Part shown: positions 12,380 through 25,500 of the stretch, piece by piece
Numbering within the stretch: the stretch's first letter is position 1
How the letters are laid out: every line of letters begins with the position of its first letter
Assembly: GCF_958979055.1 (NCBI RefSeq)
Contig: NC_084887.1
Coordinates: 23,309,044-23,373,043 of the forward strand
DNA: 64,000 bases
Direction of reading: 5' to 3'
DNA from: Alnus glutinosa
Lineage: Eukaryota > Streptophyta > Magnoliopsida > Fagales > Betulaceae
Program-made: the position numbers and the translations under genes
Notes under the pieces: model-generated
What the model was told of the DNA's origin: nothing
What the model saw: only the letters and a program-made list of their open reading frames with translations
Databases searched by the model: none

Positions 12380-15129
12380 CTTCTTGCAGCTTATGTTTAT
12401 TAACATTACGGTTTTCATTAATTCAATTACTGTCATTGCTATTGTCATTGGTTCTCAAGGGCTTGTGTGGACCAATGCGAGAAAACTGGATGTGTGGGGG
12501 AGAAATGCTTCCAACATTGCAAATTCTCATCTGACGGAAAATCTATTGATGGTCCATGGTATCTGCAAGAGCCACTTTATCTGCGGTGGAAACAATGGGA
12601 CTGCCGCAGCGACTGTAGATACCACTGCATGCTAGCTAGGGAGGAAGAAAGAGAGCAACTTGGTCATAAGCCTGTCAAATATCACGGGAAATGGCCATTT
12701 TGGCGTGTTTATGGGATCCAGGTTTTCAAATTTTCATTTGAGGAGCACAATTTAGTTGTGAAATGGTTAGCTTGGTTATAATTATTTATATATTCTAAGA
12801 ATAAATGTTTTTCATTTTTAAGGAACCTGTTGCTGTTGCTCTGTCTGCCCTCAATCTTGCCATGCAATTTCATGGTTGGCTATCATTTTTCATCCTTTTA
12901 CACTACAAGTTGCCTTTGAGGCCTGATAAGAAGACATATTATGAGTATACTGGCCTGTGGCATATCTACGGGATTTTATCGATGAATTCCTGGTTCTGGA
13001 GTGCTGTTTTTCACAGTCGGTAAGCATCCCTCTTTATTATATCCTTTTATCTCCTTATTAGAAAAAATAATGTTAATATATCCTCTGAACTGTATGATTT
13101 GCATGATAATATCAGGAGGAGAGCTCTTGAGGCAGGCTCTAGCTTTCTTCTTGACTTCACCTAGATTTGCATATGACATAATTTTATGCCTAAAATCATT
13201 CATAGAGCAAGAAAAAACCTTATTACCTTGCACACAATGGTTAGCTTAGATTTGTACTGAGGTTATCTCACTGAACAGCCTTCTGGGTGCTCTTTGCAAC
13301 AAAGTGGATTAAGTTTCATGGTACAGGAGTTGTAAAATGGGGATAGCTAGCCATAACTCCAGAATTTGTTTTCATATTCAGTGGTCCAGTTGCATTCACA
13401 TCTCCATGGAGGGAAAAACATATTCTGGTTCATTATTTTAAACCTTTTTTTGCAACTGTTTTTGTTTTAAACTTATGGAATTATTAATCACCAGCAGAAG
13501 TTTTATTTGTTTTTCTCGCATTACGTTATTAACCTTTTGTTGATTTAATTACTCATAGAGATGTGGAGTTGACAGAGAAGCTAGATTATTCATCTGCTGT
13601 GGCCTTACTTGGGTTTAGCCTTATTATGGCAATACTGCGAGCTTTTAATGTGAGAGATGAGGCTGCAAGGGTCATGGTTACTGCTCCACTACTCGCATTT
13701 GTTACAACACATATCTTGTATCTGAACTTCTACCAACTTGACTATGGTAAACCATTTTCCCAGTAGTCCCCCTTTAATAAATGATGTTCCAGTAATATTA
13801 TTGCTATTCAAAACTATTGGTACAGTTATGTCAAGTATGTCGATCTCAATATTCATTGCATAAGACATGGTTAGCCTACTGGCAGCTTTAGAGTTTCCGT
13901 TCAGCAAAGATTGCATCATTTGAAAATTGCTATACTGAATAGTTTTAATGCACAGTTTCATCTAACAAAGCCTTATTTCAGCTATTTGGGACTGGTCATG
14001 CTTACTCTTTTTACTGCTCTATCTTGGTCCATCATTCCTTCGAAATCTTTTCTCAAGATATAGGCATCATTTTTGTCCTTACTGGTGCAGCAGTTGTTTC
14101 CTTTCCACACAATTCACTAATTTGTTTGACTGTTTCTTAACTTTGTCCTTAATTATTGATACCCTAACTACTCATTAGTGGATTTTATTTCATTGTATCC
14201 TTTGTTGCCACGTCTCTCATCCATCTCAACAACCTTGTTTAAGCTAAGCCTGATATTTTTAGCTATCTATGTGGAAATATGTTAAACTTCCTTTCGATAG
14301 AGACACACTAGAAAATACATTAAATCAATAATTTTTTTGTGAAGTTGCCTATGCAATTCTCTTCATAGTTTCAAATATAAATGATTTTGGAAATTGATTA
14401 GTCCAAACAGATTTTTTTAATATATATTTTTATTTTTGTATGCTTAAATTGTTTAAATTATGTTAACATTATTTGGTTTCCCTGTAAATTAGATCCGTAA
14501 TATCAGAAAGAGAATGCTCTCAATATTATCTCATTCTTTGTCTATATCCACGCAAAATTTACAGAGAATGCCATCTTTGGACTGTCTCTGCTATCTTTGG
14601 ACTTTTGATTTTGTAAAAGGGAAATAATGTCTGACCAGTGCAACCATATTGCCTGGTACCTCACCAAGGAATTGTTTGGATCGTGTATGAGTCCATCTTT
14701 TTGGAGAAGAATGCAATATGCCTAGTCATTCAGTCATGTTGGGAAATAAGTTGTTTTAGTTTGAAAACTCTCTTCATCTAGCATAACAGCGATGCTCTAT
14801 TTAATGAGTAGTGGCCTTACACAAGTTTTTATCAATTTGCAGGTTTGAACATGAAAGTGTGTGTGATTATGGGTGTCATTCAGCTTCTTGTTTGGGGGAT
14901 TTGGGCCGGAGTTACTCGCCATCCATCCCGCTGGAAGTTGTGGTTGGTGGTTGTGGGGGGAGGCTTTGCAATGCTGTTGGAGATATACGACTTTCCACCC
15001 TACCGAGGATTTGTTGACGCTCATGCACTTTGGCACGCAACCACCATCCCTCTTTCATACTTTTGGTGGAGTTTTATCAGGGATGATGTGGAATTTAGGA
15101 CATCATCTCTCCTCAAGAAGATGAAGTAG
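8654..15129 (+). CDS. PGAP3/PER1-type GPI-anchor lipid remodelling protein
   Basis: Five coding exons: 8654-8748, 12460-12721, 12823-13019, 13559-13746 and 14843-15129. All junctions are GT-AG, the frame is continuous, and they encode 342 residues, within the usual 320-350 for the family. Residues 1-20 form a signal peptide. A cysteine-rich lumenal domain follows (C-V-D-Q-C, GCVGEKC, HC, DC..DC..HC), then about seven membrane segments. The PER1/CREST conserved residues are present (the MQFHGW, HIYG, MNSWFWS, VFHSRD and HALWHATTIP blocks). PER1/PGAP3 remodels the lipid of GPI anchors (removal of the sn-2 acyl chain) in the ER/Golgi. The C-terminus ends KKMK, which fits a dilysine KKxx ER-retrieval signal. 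Intron 1 is 3.7 kb and holds a transposon. The next gene starts 1.4 kb downstream on the same strand. Identity is confident; the exact transcript ends are not visible. Confidence 0.93.
10459..12213. mobile_element. Mutator-like element carrying LINE sequence, in PGAP3 intron 1
   Basis: Long inverted ends of about 150 bp match between 10465-10625 (tacacttaacccccc onward) and the complement of 12030-12205. A 9-bp flanking duplication with one mismatch (ttaagaaat at 10450-10458, ttaagcaat at 12214-12222) fits the Mutator superfamily. The interior is antisense LINE sequence (see 10634-11340) instead of a transposase, so the element is non-autonomous and has either captured host or LINE DNA, as Pack-MULEs do, or been hit by a LINE. 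It lies wholly within intron 1 of the PGAP3-type gene. Confidence 0.75.
10634..11340 (-). pseudogene. L1-type LINE endonuclease-domain fragment
   Basis: On the minus strand, 10978-10634 encodes an endonuclease-like stretch with the pattern STIYGSP, then PWVLMGGDFNEL, then DLGFAHSRFTG. These are signature blocks of LINE ORF2 apurinic endonuclease domains. Upstream on the same strand (11160-10980), broken by stops and a frame change, is the preceding part (CHKPGIL, GVRATKFTNSLPFDAAYWT). No reverse transcriptase follows. It is a decayed fragment enclosed by Mutator-like inverted repeats. Confidence 0.8.
12349..12380 (+). repeat. CT microsatellite near intron 1 acceptor
   Basis: About 13 uninterrupted CT units lie some 80 bp before the exon 2 acceptor of the PGAP3-type gene and may add to its polypyrimidine region. 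Confidence 0.85.
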
Positions 15130-16129
15130 CATATCTGAATCGGAATGCTTGAACTAATCAGACAGTGGAATGCGTCAAGTACATGACATTCTCACCCCTG
15201 TTAATACATCAGAACATGCTCTCTCTTTTTTCCTGCTGGTTATGCATTTCTTTGAAGTGTTTACCATGACAGGTCTTCTTGTTTCTCATTTGGTTTGGTA
15301 ACATTCAATTTGTTTTTCCCCATGATACCTGGGATACTTTTCAGTAATGGAATTTACATTTCTTGTTCTTCCCCCTCCCCCCCGAATTGTCATAGCTCTT
15401 TTTAGATGTAAAATGAGACAAGCAATGCAGCTATACTTGATGTAAAAATTTACGTAGCCTGCTCATTAATTAGTATGTTGGTTTCGTGTTTATCTAGTGT
15501 CACAAATATAAGCTAAAAAAATATTTTCGGTTTAGATATGCTAAAAAGTATTTTAGCATGCGAAGTTTGGGCCAGTTGGTAAACAAAAAAGTATTTCTGA
15601 AAAGAGCGAAAAATGTTGTTTTCTGCTTCAACTGGGTTATATGCTCTTTGTAATACTGACGTTTTCACCATTTACATTTTATTCTATTGCCATTGCTCCG
15701 ATACGTTCCAGTTCCAACGACAGACCGTGTCTGAGAGAGAAAAAAGAGATGAACGGTCGAGGGAGAGAGGCTCTTGGAGTGGAGGAGGAATTTTAGCCGT
15801 TAGAAAAAACGAGTGACGTTTAGAAGAAAAGGAGTTAACTGTGGAGGTAGTTTATTTATTATATTAAAAAGTTCTCTAATATGGTAAGAGAAACATGTCA
15901 ATTTATTATATTGGGGTTGGAGGATTTAATTCGAAAGAAATTTATGTCTTTTTATTATATATATATATATATATATATATTTATTGTTTTCAAAATTAGA
16001 AAAATATGTTTATGAGATGAATTAAATTGAATATAATATAAAATTCATGTTTGGGTGGTATTAATTTTTCTTTGCGGAAATCAAGGAATTGGGGAAAAAA
16101 ATTTGAATTGGGTAAAAAAGAAAAGAGAA
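15130..16129. other. PGAP3 3' region and intergenic spacer
   Basis: Contains the likely 3' untranslated region of the PGAP3-type gene, then AT-rich spacer with an (AT) microsatellite at about 15957-15981. No further gene is seen. Confidence 0.5.
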
Positions 16130-16302
16130 ATGATTCTTCACCACCTAAATATACAATTTTTTACCACTTTGTCTATGTGGCAAGGTGGTCCCCTACTTTA
16201 TTTTATTTTTTAAAAATAAAAAAACTCTAAAGTTAGTAGGGGACCACCTTGCCACATAGACAAGGTGGTAAAAAGTTGTATATTTAGGTGGTAGTGAATC
16301 AT
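16130..16302. mobile_element. Hairpin MITE upstream of the ABCB28-type gene
   Basis: A 173-bp near-perfect inverted repeat. The left arm runs from atgattcttcaccacctaa through ttgtctatgtggcaaggtgg to cccctact. The right arm is its complement, with only a few mismatches or indels over about 75 bp, separated by an AT-rich loop. The whole insertion would fold into one long hairpin. It lies about 240 bp before the ABCB28 start codon, in promoter or 5' untranslated sequence. No transposase is present. Confidence 0.8.
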
Positions 16303-16541
16303 TACTCAAAAGAAAATGAGTAGGGTAACCAATCGAAATGAATTAAGTTGGGTTGTAAAGGCCAAACAAAAATTCAGAAAAAAATAGAAAAGATTAGAAA
16401 AAAAATGTTTCATCCAAACAAAAGCGCTCACCCCCACTAAGCCAGCGCGTGAAGTTCACATCACCCATCCCCAAAATCTTGGGCAAAACAGAAGCCCTCA
16501 CCTCACCATTATCTCCTCTTTTTTTTATCTCTCACATTTCC

Positions 16542-19500
16542 ATGGCCTCTACAGTTACTCTCTACCTCTTTCCCACTCCCAACCCCACTCGCGCCCGTAC
16601 ACTCAAACCCAGACTCTCCCTCTCCTCTCGCCCCCCTCCCCTGCAATCACACCCTTTCCCGCCATTCCCACGCAAAATAACTACTACACCTCGAAAGAGT
16701 AGGAGCGCAATCTCATTCGCTTACGTGTCCGGACCCGCCTCGGACCCGAACGTGAGCGAGGCTGACCCGAGAGTCTACGGGTCGGATTCTCGGGCCGAGA
16801 AGATTCGGCCGCCGAACGCGATAAGCTGGGGGCTTCTGTGGAGTCTCTTGGCTGAGCACAAGCTGAGGCTCGCGGTCTCAGCTTTGACTCTCGTTGGTTG
16901 CACCACCTGTACTCTCTCGATGCCCATATTTTCTGGTACGGAAAATGAGGGTTTTCGTTTTCAAACTTAATTTAATACCTGTTTGGAGGAAAAGAAAAGA
17001 ATGGACAACGAAATAAAATTATGATTTTTTGTCCCTGAACAATTAATCAAACAAAAAACCACAAGCTTAACAAAAGTAAAACGATTCATTAAGTTTCATG
17101 GAAGTGAAGGATTTTGCTTCATTGGGTCTAAGTAGATTCCAAATTTTCAGTTTGTTGGAAACCAAAAAGTTGCTTAGTACCATCTTGTTAGAATCTAGTA
17201 AGGGTCTAGGGCACTGGTTCTGATATTCGTGACTACCATTTTTAGCTGTATCTTTAATGTAATAAACTTTTTGGCATGTAATCCCACAAACCAAATTTTA
17301 ATAGGAGGAGTTGACAATTAGTTCATGTATTATTGCTTAGTGTCTTTGTTGATGGTTTTTCTAGGTAGATTCTTTGAAGTAATTATCGGCGCTAGACCAG
17401 ACCCGTTGTGGAGACTGCTCAGTAAAGTCGGACTTTTGTATGCACTGGAACCAGTTCTAACTGTTATTTTTGTTGTAAACTTGAACACTGTATGGGAGAA
17501 AGTTATGTCAACATTAGCAGCCCAGATTTTCAGAAGGGTGTTGATTCAGAAGGTAAAACTCAAATCTTCCAATTTCACCTTTTTCTTTTTTTTTTTCTTC
17601 CTGGGGGTGCGGGGTTTAGTACTGCTGGACAATGCTTCAGCTTGTCTGGTTCGTGTGAAGTAATCAATTGTGAGAATGTTAGTTTCATAGTTTTATATTT
17701 GATTTTTCCCTTGTTTGGTAATTGCTTTTCCTTAGAAATTTTGTTCTGGAACTAAAACTTACAGATATAAAACACATTTTGTGTTTCAATAATGTTACAT
17801 TTTGGTTGTAATGTGGAACACTAAAAAATGCTATGATCTCAGTTTTCCAACCACATTGGCTACATGAAATTATTTTATGCCATTATGCCCTACCTAAGAC
17901 ATGTTCTCTGTTACACCCTTGGTGCCAGCATATGTTGTTATTGTTAGTCTTTTTTCTTTTCTTTTTTTTTTTCCTTTTTTTTTTGGCATAAAGTGGAAGG
18001 GAAAATATAGCAATTGTGAAAAGTTAGTTTCAAAAGTTCAATTTTGGTTTGGAAAATTGTTAAAATGAAAACGTTAGACGGCTTTAAGACTTTCATTTTT
18101 TTTATTGTTGCATTCTTATTGTGTTTCAAAAAAGACATGATACTGAAGATGTTGACGATGACTTTTTGTAAGTTCATGGGAAGAATAAAATGAAATCCAC
18201 CTAAAGGTTACAAAAGTTTATTGTTAGTATAGTTATTTTTCTCCTGGGTGGATTGTCAAACCTAATGAAGTTTTGTCTAGTAATTTTCAATTTCAAGAGT
18301 TCTTACTTTCTAGGCATGGTGGTGTTGCAAAAAACATACAAACATGTCTTCTGTTGGCTGATATGCATTGGTATTGACATGCATGTATTATGCTGCTTTG
18401 GGCAAAAGCGCACACAAGTGGTTTGCCATCCCATTGTGAATATTTATTCTGCGATTCTGATTCCTATAAAAGTTGTATGGTAGTTTTTTATTTGCTTAAG
18501 ACTTATACTTTTTGTTTGTCAAGTTCTTTATTTTTTGTTCTGTTTCTAAATTTGTGTGCAAAAGTTAGTACTCAGTCCTAAAACTTTTTTCTTTTTCTTT
18601 ATCTATGTAGGTGGAGTTTTTTGATCGATACAAGGTATGATTATAAAATCCTTGTATATATACATACATACATAGATATGTGAACACATGTGCTCACGCA
18701 CACATATCTTTTCAAGTGCTTTCTTATGCTCATTTCAGGAAATGGTCATATGCATTTCTGAGATATTATATCACTGTATACTTTTATTGCTATATTATTT
18801 AAGAAAGTACTAGTGTCTAAGGGAAGCCTAGCTTGTCGAGGCACTTAGAACCTGTGTGCCTTGCGAGTTTATGTTATGTTGATGATGCACTTATATTGTT
18901 TCTTAATATGTGATTGTGCAATCTTTTGTTAGAATTATTGATGTCTTGGACCGACACTTTTAAACATCTTGAAGTAAGAATCACATTAAGTTCTTGTGCT
19001 TCAGCATCAGATACTTGATCTTGTCTCAACTTTTTCCTTTTGCCAAATAATGGCAAGGATTGCACTCTTGCATCATAGTCAAAGTTGGTAGACACCAAAC
19101 TCTGGCTATTTTCATGAGATTAGGCTCTGTTTGTTTCAACTTAAAATATTTTTTTGACGTAGAATGTTTTAAGTTGAAAACATTTTCTCTGGAAATTATT
19201 GATTTTCCGGTATTTGGCTGCCACCCTGAAGATGATTTTGAAAACAGTTTCCAATGTTTGGCTGGCATTGAAAATCATTAATAGTTTCATGTTTCATATG
19301 ATTATATAAATAACTACTCCTATTCACAATATGAGTAGTATAATACTGAACAACTAGAAATCAACATATTCTCAATTTTTGAAGGAATAAAATTGGACAA
19401 CTTTTCGATGTAAATGGTTACGAACTATGCCATATTAACAAAAGATTTTGGACCAATTTCAAAGTTACAATATCCACTAAAACACTTAGTTACATGCTTC

Positions 19501-22500
19501 CATATCCAAAATAATACCAACCAAGCTCAATCATTTACATAACCATAATTTTTTTTTTTTGATAAGTAAGTAGAGAATTGTATAAAAAGCGTAAAGGCGC
19601 CCCTAAGCATACATGAAGTATACAAAATGACACCAAAAAAGGAAAGAGAGGGGAAGGGGAAAAACACCCGAAAAACCCAAACAGAAGGAAACCCGGAAAA
19701 CCCCTACAAAACCAGCCCACAAAACCCCGAGACTAATACATCACATTAGGCCGCTTAGCCTTGCCCCTACTAGAACCTAAACCTCTAGCATCATAATTAA
19801 TCGAGCACTCTAAGTTCTTCACTTCACGACTCCCTTTAAACTTAGAAGAGGAAACTGAAGCCTCAAGACGATGCTCCGCATCAATATGAGTCATTAAATC
19901 TAAAAAGCCCTTCACATTCCCCTCGTGGGAGACCCCTAAAGTATTAACACAGAAGCTGAGATCAATCGCTGCCCCAGGAGGATCACCAATCGCCTCAAAA
20001 CCACTTCCCCGCGAAGAATTGCCCACCTCTGAGAAAGACAATAAAGGCGTGCACCCAAGCACAGACTGGACCGAAGAGTTTGGAACCACTCCCACTTCTG
20101 ACAGAGAAAGAGCTGCGCCGCTTGGGAGAAGGAAGCCACGCCGAAGGATAGGCTGATAGCCCTTATCTTGAGCAGCCGTAGACTTTGCAGGAGCTGACAA
20201 GGGCTTGGAGACAACCCCACAAGCAGGCCTGGAAAGCACCTTGGGAGCACTGAAAGTCTCAAGAGCCTCTGCAAGCAGATGCTTATCCAATTTGCCAACC
20301 TTGTTCTTCCGAGAGCATGAGAGCACTGACTTCGAATCTGACGGGTAAATAGGCGCACCAGACTTTGACATCACAGGGAGGGAGTAACGCAACCTTTCAC
20401 CTAGAGCATCCGCGCTTGAAGAGCAGACGCCAAGAGCTAGATCAAACCCAAAGAGAGCCGGAGAAGGAGCCATCTCAGACGAAGGCAACAAAGGAGGATC
20501 CCCACCCAGAGCTGACTTCACCAAAGCAGAGACACCAATGCCCTCGGAAACAGAAGTAACGGCCGACGATGATACGTTAGAAGCTTTAAATCTGGACGGA
20601 GTAGCAGACTTTTCCCCGAGAATCTCCATGGAAGAAGAAACCGAAGAAAAGGGAGAAGAACGCTCTTTTAACTCCGGAAGAGAGGCTGAAGAAAAACCCA
20701 CCACTTCCGGCTCCGGGGCACCCAAGCCCGAAGGAACAGAACCCATACCCGCGTCAGAACCATGAACCGAAGCTAACCCGCATTTCTTAGCCTTCTTAAA
20801 GTAATCCACTCTTGTAAGACCAGACTTCATGGTCTTATTAGAAAAAGACCTACAGCCCACCCTTCTTGTCCTAGCCCTAAAATGCATTCTGCCTAACCCA
20901 AGACAACACTTGGTCCTACCCATGCTCCGCTTCGGCCCATTAGAAGAAACCCAGCCCAAATGAGACCTGTGCGCACAAGCCCAAAGAAGCCACTTTTCAA
21001 AAATATCAAGAAGCTTCCTGAATATCCCCAACTCCTGCACTGCAACGTCACCTGTAGCCTCAGCAGCATCGACTGCATCCCGCTTCTTGGAACACGCAAG
21101 AAGGTCCTTATCCAGAGGACTGGGAGAGGAACACTCCAGAGTGTAGCAGTCGACCGCAAGGCCTTTACCCAGAGGACCGTAGGAGGACCTTTCCAAATCG
21201 TAACAATCCACCGCCTGCCGGAAGGGCTCCCGCTCCCGATCCAAAGAAAAGATCTTCTCCGCCTCGCACCAGACCACTGCCGACTTCTGAACCAAAGGCT
21301 CGCCAACAACCGGTGAGCCCACCACCTCTGCGAACGACAAAACACCCACGGCCTTGCCCACACTCTTCCCTACCGGGGCGCCACTAAAAGAAGACGACAC
21401 CACCGAGGTACCAAAGAAAGCCAACACTTTGCTCAACTCCCCAGAAACTCGCCCCCAACCCCGCCCGTCACGGCCTTCAGGAAATACAATCATCCCTCTC
21501 CGACCCCCTACAACGTACACCGCCACCTCCAAGAACCGGCCGGAGCTATTCCCACCTCTCCGAACGATGGTCACCTTCGAGCCCTCTCTGAAAGATTTAA
21601 CAAAATTTTCGAAGCCTGGATTTTGCAACACCTCTTCCACCATCGACAGTAACCAAGCGATGCATCCCGAGCCCAGCCTAATCCACCCTGAGAATCCTTT
21701 CCTCTTCTCCGCCACCCTCAACTCAAAAGACCCTTCCGCCACCGAGAAGATGAAGGATTTAGCCTCCACAAAGAACCGGTTCTCCATGCCCTACCTCACA
21801 CGACAACCCCCGAGGGGTTCACAACAGCCCACCGCCACGCCTCACATGGTGGAAGTCCAGAGAAACGCAAGCTTCCTAGAAAAAAGTTGTGGATCCTTCA
21901 TGTAGTTAAACCACTAAACTCAAAGTTAGATAATTGTTACATAACCATAATTTAAAAGTAATAGCATCTGTTAGTTCATCTCTTCTACAAATTTAAACTA
22001 TAAATTCCTAATTTTCATGTGGTATCACTTCAGCACTGCATTTTGCTTTCACAGTGAAGCCACATAATTCTTTGTTCCCTTCTAAGAAGTCTCAAAAAAT
22101 GTAGAAAATTGATTGATCAGTAGAATCCACCCAATATAACATTGAAATTTCCTTTTCCAATATATGGATCAGAATTGATTAACTTGTTATGAATTTTTTT
22201 GATAAGTGATCAAATTCATTAAAACACAAAAGGGTACATCAAAGTACACAAGAAGTATAAATGAGAAAACACTTAACTAGAAAAAGATAAAAGATAAAAA
22301 AAAAAAGATAAAGAAAAGAAGAAGAGAAAAGGTCATGAAAACTAGAAATATGAAAACAATCATAGGCAACCTTCTAGTGGTATAGCCGTATAGGGTATTG
22401 AAGAAGAAGGCCTTTAATCCTGCCATCGTTCTCTCCCTGTCTTTAAAGTTTCAATTATTCATTTCTACTTATCAAAAAAAAAAATCATCTCTCCAGATAT

Positions 22501-25500
22501 ACCACATTAAATAGAACGGAATCATCTTCCATATTGCTTCACTTTGAGGACTACCAAGCTGTCCTCTCCAACAAGCGAAGAGATCTATCACTTTACTAGG
22601 CATGACCCACGCTAATCCAAAAAAAATAGAGGGTAGGTTCCATAAGGCACTAGCTAACTGGCAATGGAGTAAAAGGTGGTTAACTGTTTCCCCACTCTTC
22701 TTGCACCAATCTACCACAATGATATATTGTTTTCTTAAGTTATCTAAAGTGATCTTACCTAATGCAGCCGACCAAGCAAAGGAGGCCACTCTCAAGGGGG
22801 TCTTATTTCGTCAAATACTCCTCTAAGGGAAATAAGTGCTATCATGGGGAAGTAAGACATTGTAGAACGATCTTACATCAAACAACCATTTCTTAGAAGG
22901 GGCCCAACAAAGCTCGTCTCCACCACCTCGTCTCATTTTGATGGAATACAATTGATTGAAAAACGAAGTAAAGAATTCCATTTCCCAATCATGCGCTGCT
23001 CTTACAAAATTAATGTTCCATTGAGAAGAGCCATTAGATAGCTAAAGATGATCTGCCACAGAAACATCCCTAAATTGGGCAATGTTGAACAACTCTGGAA
23101 ACGCTACCTAAAGAGATTAATCCCCACACCACATGCCATGCAAAAAATTGATCTTGGAGTCATCACTCACCTTAAATCTAGTATATCTCAAAAACTCCCC
23201 CAACCACTCCTAATGAATTTCCAAAGGCGAACCCCATATGAACCATTAACTTCTTTAGAACACCACTCATCCCACAGAAAACCATATTTAAAGTTCACAA
23301 CCAATCTTCACAGAGCCTCTCTCTCATAAGCATAGCATCATAACCACTTCCCCGGCTAGATACATTTTGTGATTTTGAGGTCTAAGGTGACAAGCTTAAG
23401 TGATGCTCTTTTCTTACATTAAATTATTAATAAATAACATTTGTTTTAATATTAATATTATGTTTTTATTTAAAATTCATTCTTTCCTTTTGGGATGCAA
23501 AATTACTAATTAATTTTTTATATTCGACTTTCCATATTCTTCTCAGCATTCAATTCAGATTGATGTTAGAGCACATTGGAAACAAAGACTTTTCATGTTC
23601 TATTGACAATTTAATTGAAATTGATGTTGTCACTTGGAGAAAGTTATGCATGTTGGACTTTTATGAATGTGAAAATGGGAAAGTAAACAAGTGGACATTC
23701 CAAAAATTTATATACGTTGAAAAATTTATGATGTTAGGGGCCTTAATTATTAACTTTCATGGAAAATCCATTTTTTATTAACGTGAATTGTACACATAAG
23801 AAGAAATGGACGGCTACATTTCTAGAGTCAATAAATTCCTATTTTCATGTCTAGAGATTTTTTAAGGCCCTAATATTGCAAAATTATTATTTTTACTGTA
23901 ATTGAGGGCCTTAATTAAAGATTATTTATCAACTTTTTACCATATTAAAGTTTTCAATTTTTTTTTTTTTGGAAAGAACCTTTGTTATACAATTAATAAT
24001 TGGAGGCCTTAATTAGAGACTAATTATTAACTTTTTTCCATATTGGACCTTGATTGTTTATTTTTATTTTTAGAAAGAACTTTTATTGTCAACTATTAAT
24101 TGAGAGCCTTAGGCGACCGCTTAAGTTGCTTAAGGATTGAGTTGGTATTGCTTCCCCATAAGCGCTCGGTTGAACAAAAGCAAATTACGAACCCTCAATC
24201 CCCCCTAAAAGATTGAAGAACACAACTTGGACCAACTCTTAGACCTCCATTAACTTCTTTAGAATACCACTCACCCCACATAAACCATATTTAAAGTCCA
24301 CAACCAATCTTCACAGAGCCTCGCTCATAAGCATCGCGCCACAACCTCTTCCTCATAAGAGCTGAGTTGAACAAAAGCAAATTACAAACCCCCAATCCCC
24401 CCTAAAAAGTCGAAGAACACACCTTGGACCAACTTATTAGGTGAAATTTGAACTCTTCACTCATATCTCCCCACAAGAAATCCCGCATGTGATTGGCAAC
24501 CCTAGCAGGGATGGGAAAAAGAGACATGAAATAAGTAGGCAAATTAGATAAGGCGCTAATAATCAAGATAATCCCACGCCCTTTAGACAAGTACAACCAT
24601 TTCCAACCAGCTAAACGATGCTCGACCTTCTCATTAATGCCATTCTAAATAGATTTGGCCTTAAAAGAAGCTCCCAACGGAAGACTTGGATACTTTATAG
24701 GTAAAGAGGAAACTTTGCATCTCAAAATGCGAGCTAGACCTTCTACATTATCAACATTGCCAACAAGGGCTGATTCTAACATAGCCAAGTTAATTTTCAA
24801 ACCCAAGACAACTTCTAAACATAAGAACATGCATTGCAAATGGCGGGGGTAGTTTTCAGACCTGTGGAAAATCAAAGGGTCGTTCACAAACAGAAGATGA
24901 GAGATTTAATCCCACCAACATTCCTAGGCCCCACAGAAAAGCCTAATGACAAACCCCCACTCACTGCTGTAGAGATCATCTTACCTAAAGCCTCCATATC
25001 ATTAACAAACAACAAAGGAGACAAAGGCTCCCTTGTCTTAGGCTACGAGAACTACTGAACAAATTGGTGGAAGTGCCATTCACCAAAATAGAAAAACACA
25101 CCGAGGGGATACAATGAGCTAACTAGTTATACCATTTCTCCCCAAAACCGCACCTCCTCAGCATGTACAACAAAAAACTTCAATTAACAGGACCATAAGC
25201 TTTTTGTATATTTAGTTTGCAAGGCACGCTCGGCTCCCCAGATCTGATTCTGCTATCAAGGCATTCACTAGCAATGAGAATGGGATTAGGAATATGGCTT
25301 CCCTTGATGAATGTGTTCTAAGACTTATAAATAATCTTCTCCAAAACTATTTTCAATCTATTAGCAAGAACTTTGTCAATAATTTTGTAAATTCTACTCA
25401 CTAAACTAATCGATCGAAAATCCTTAATATTGACAACCCCTAAAATATTTATAATGAGAGCAATGAAAGTAGCATTTAGACTTCTTTCAAACTTGCCTCT

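Noticed and set aside
20365..21905. Plus-strand frames over the LINE ORF1
   Set aside because: Antisense shadows of the intact 684-codon minus-strand ORF1.
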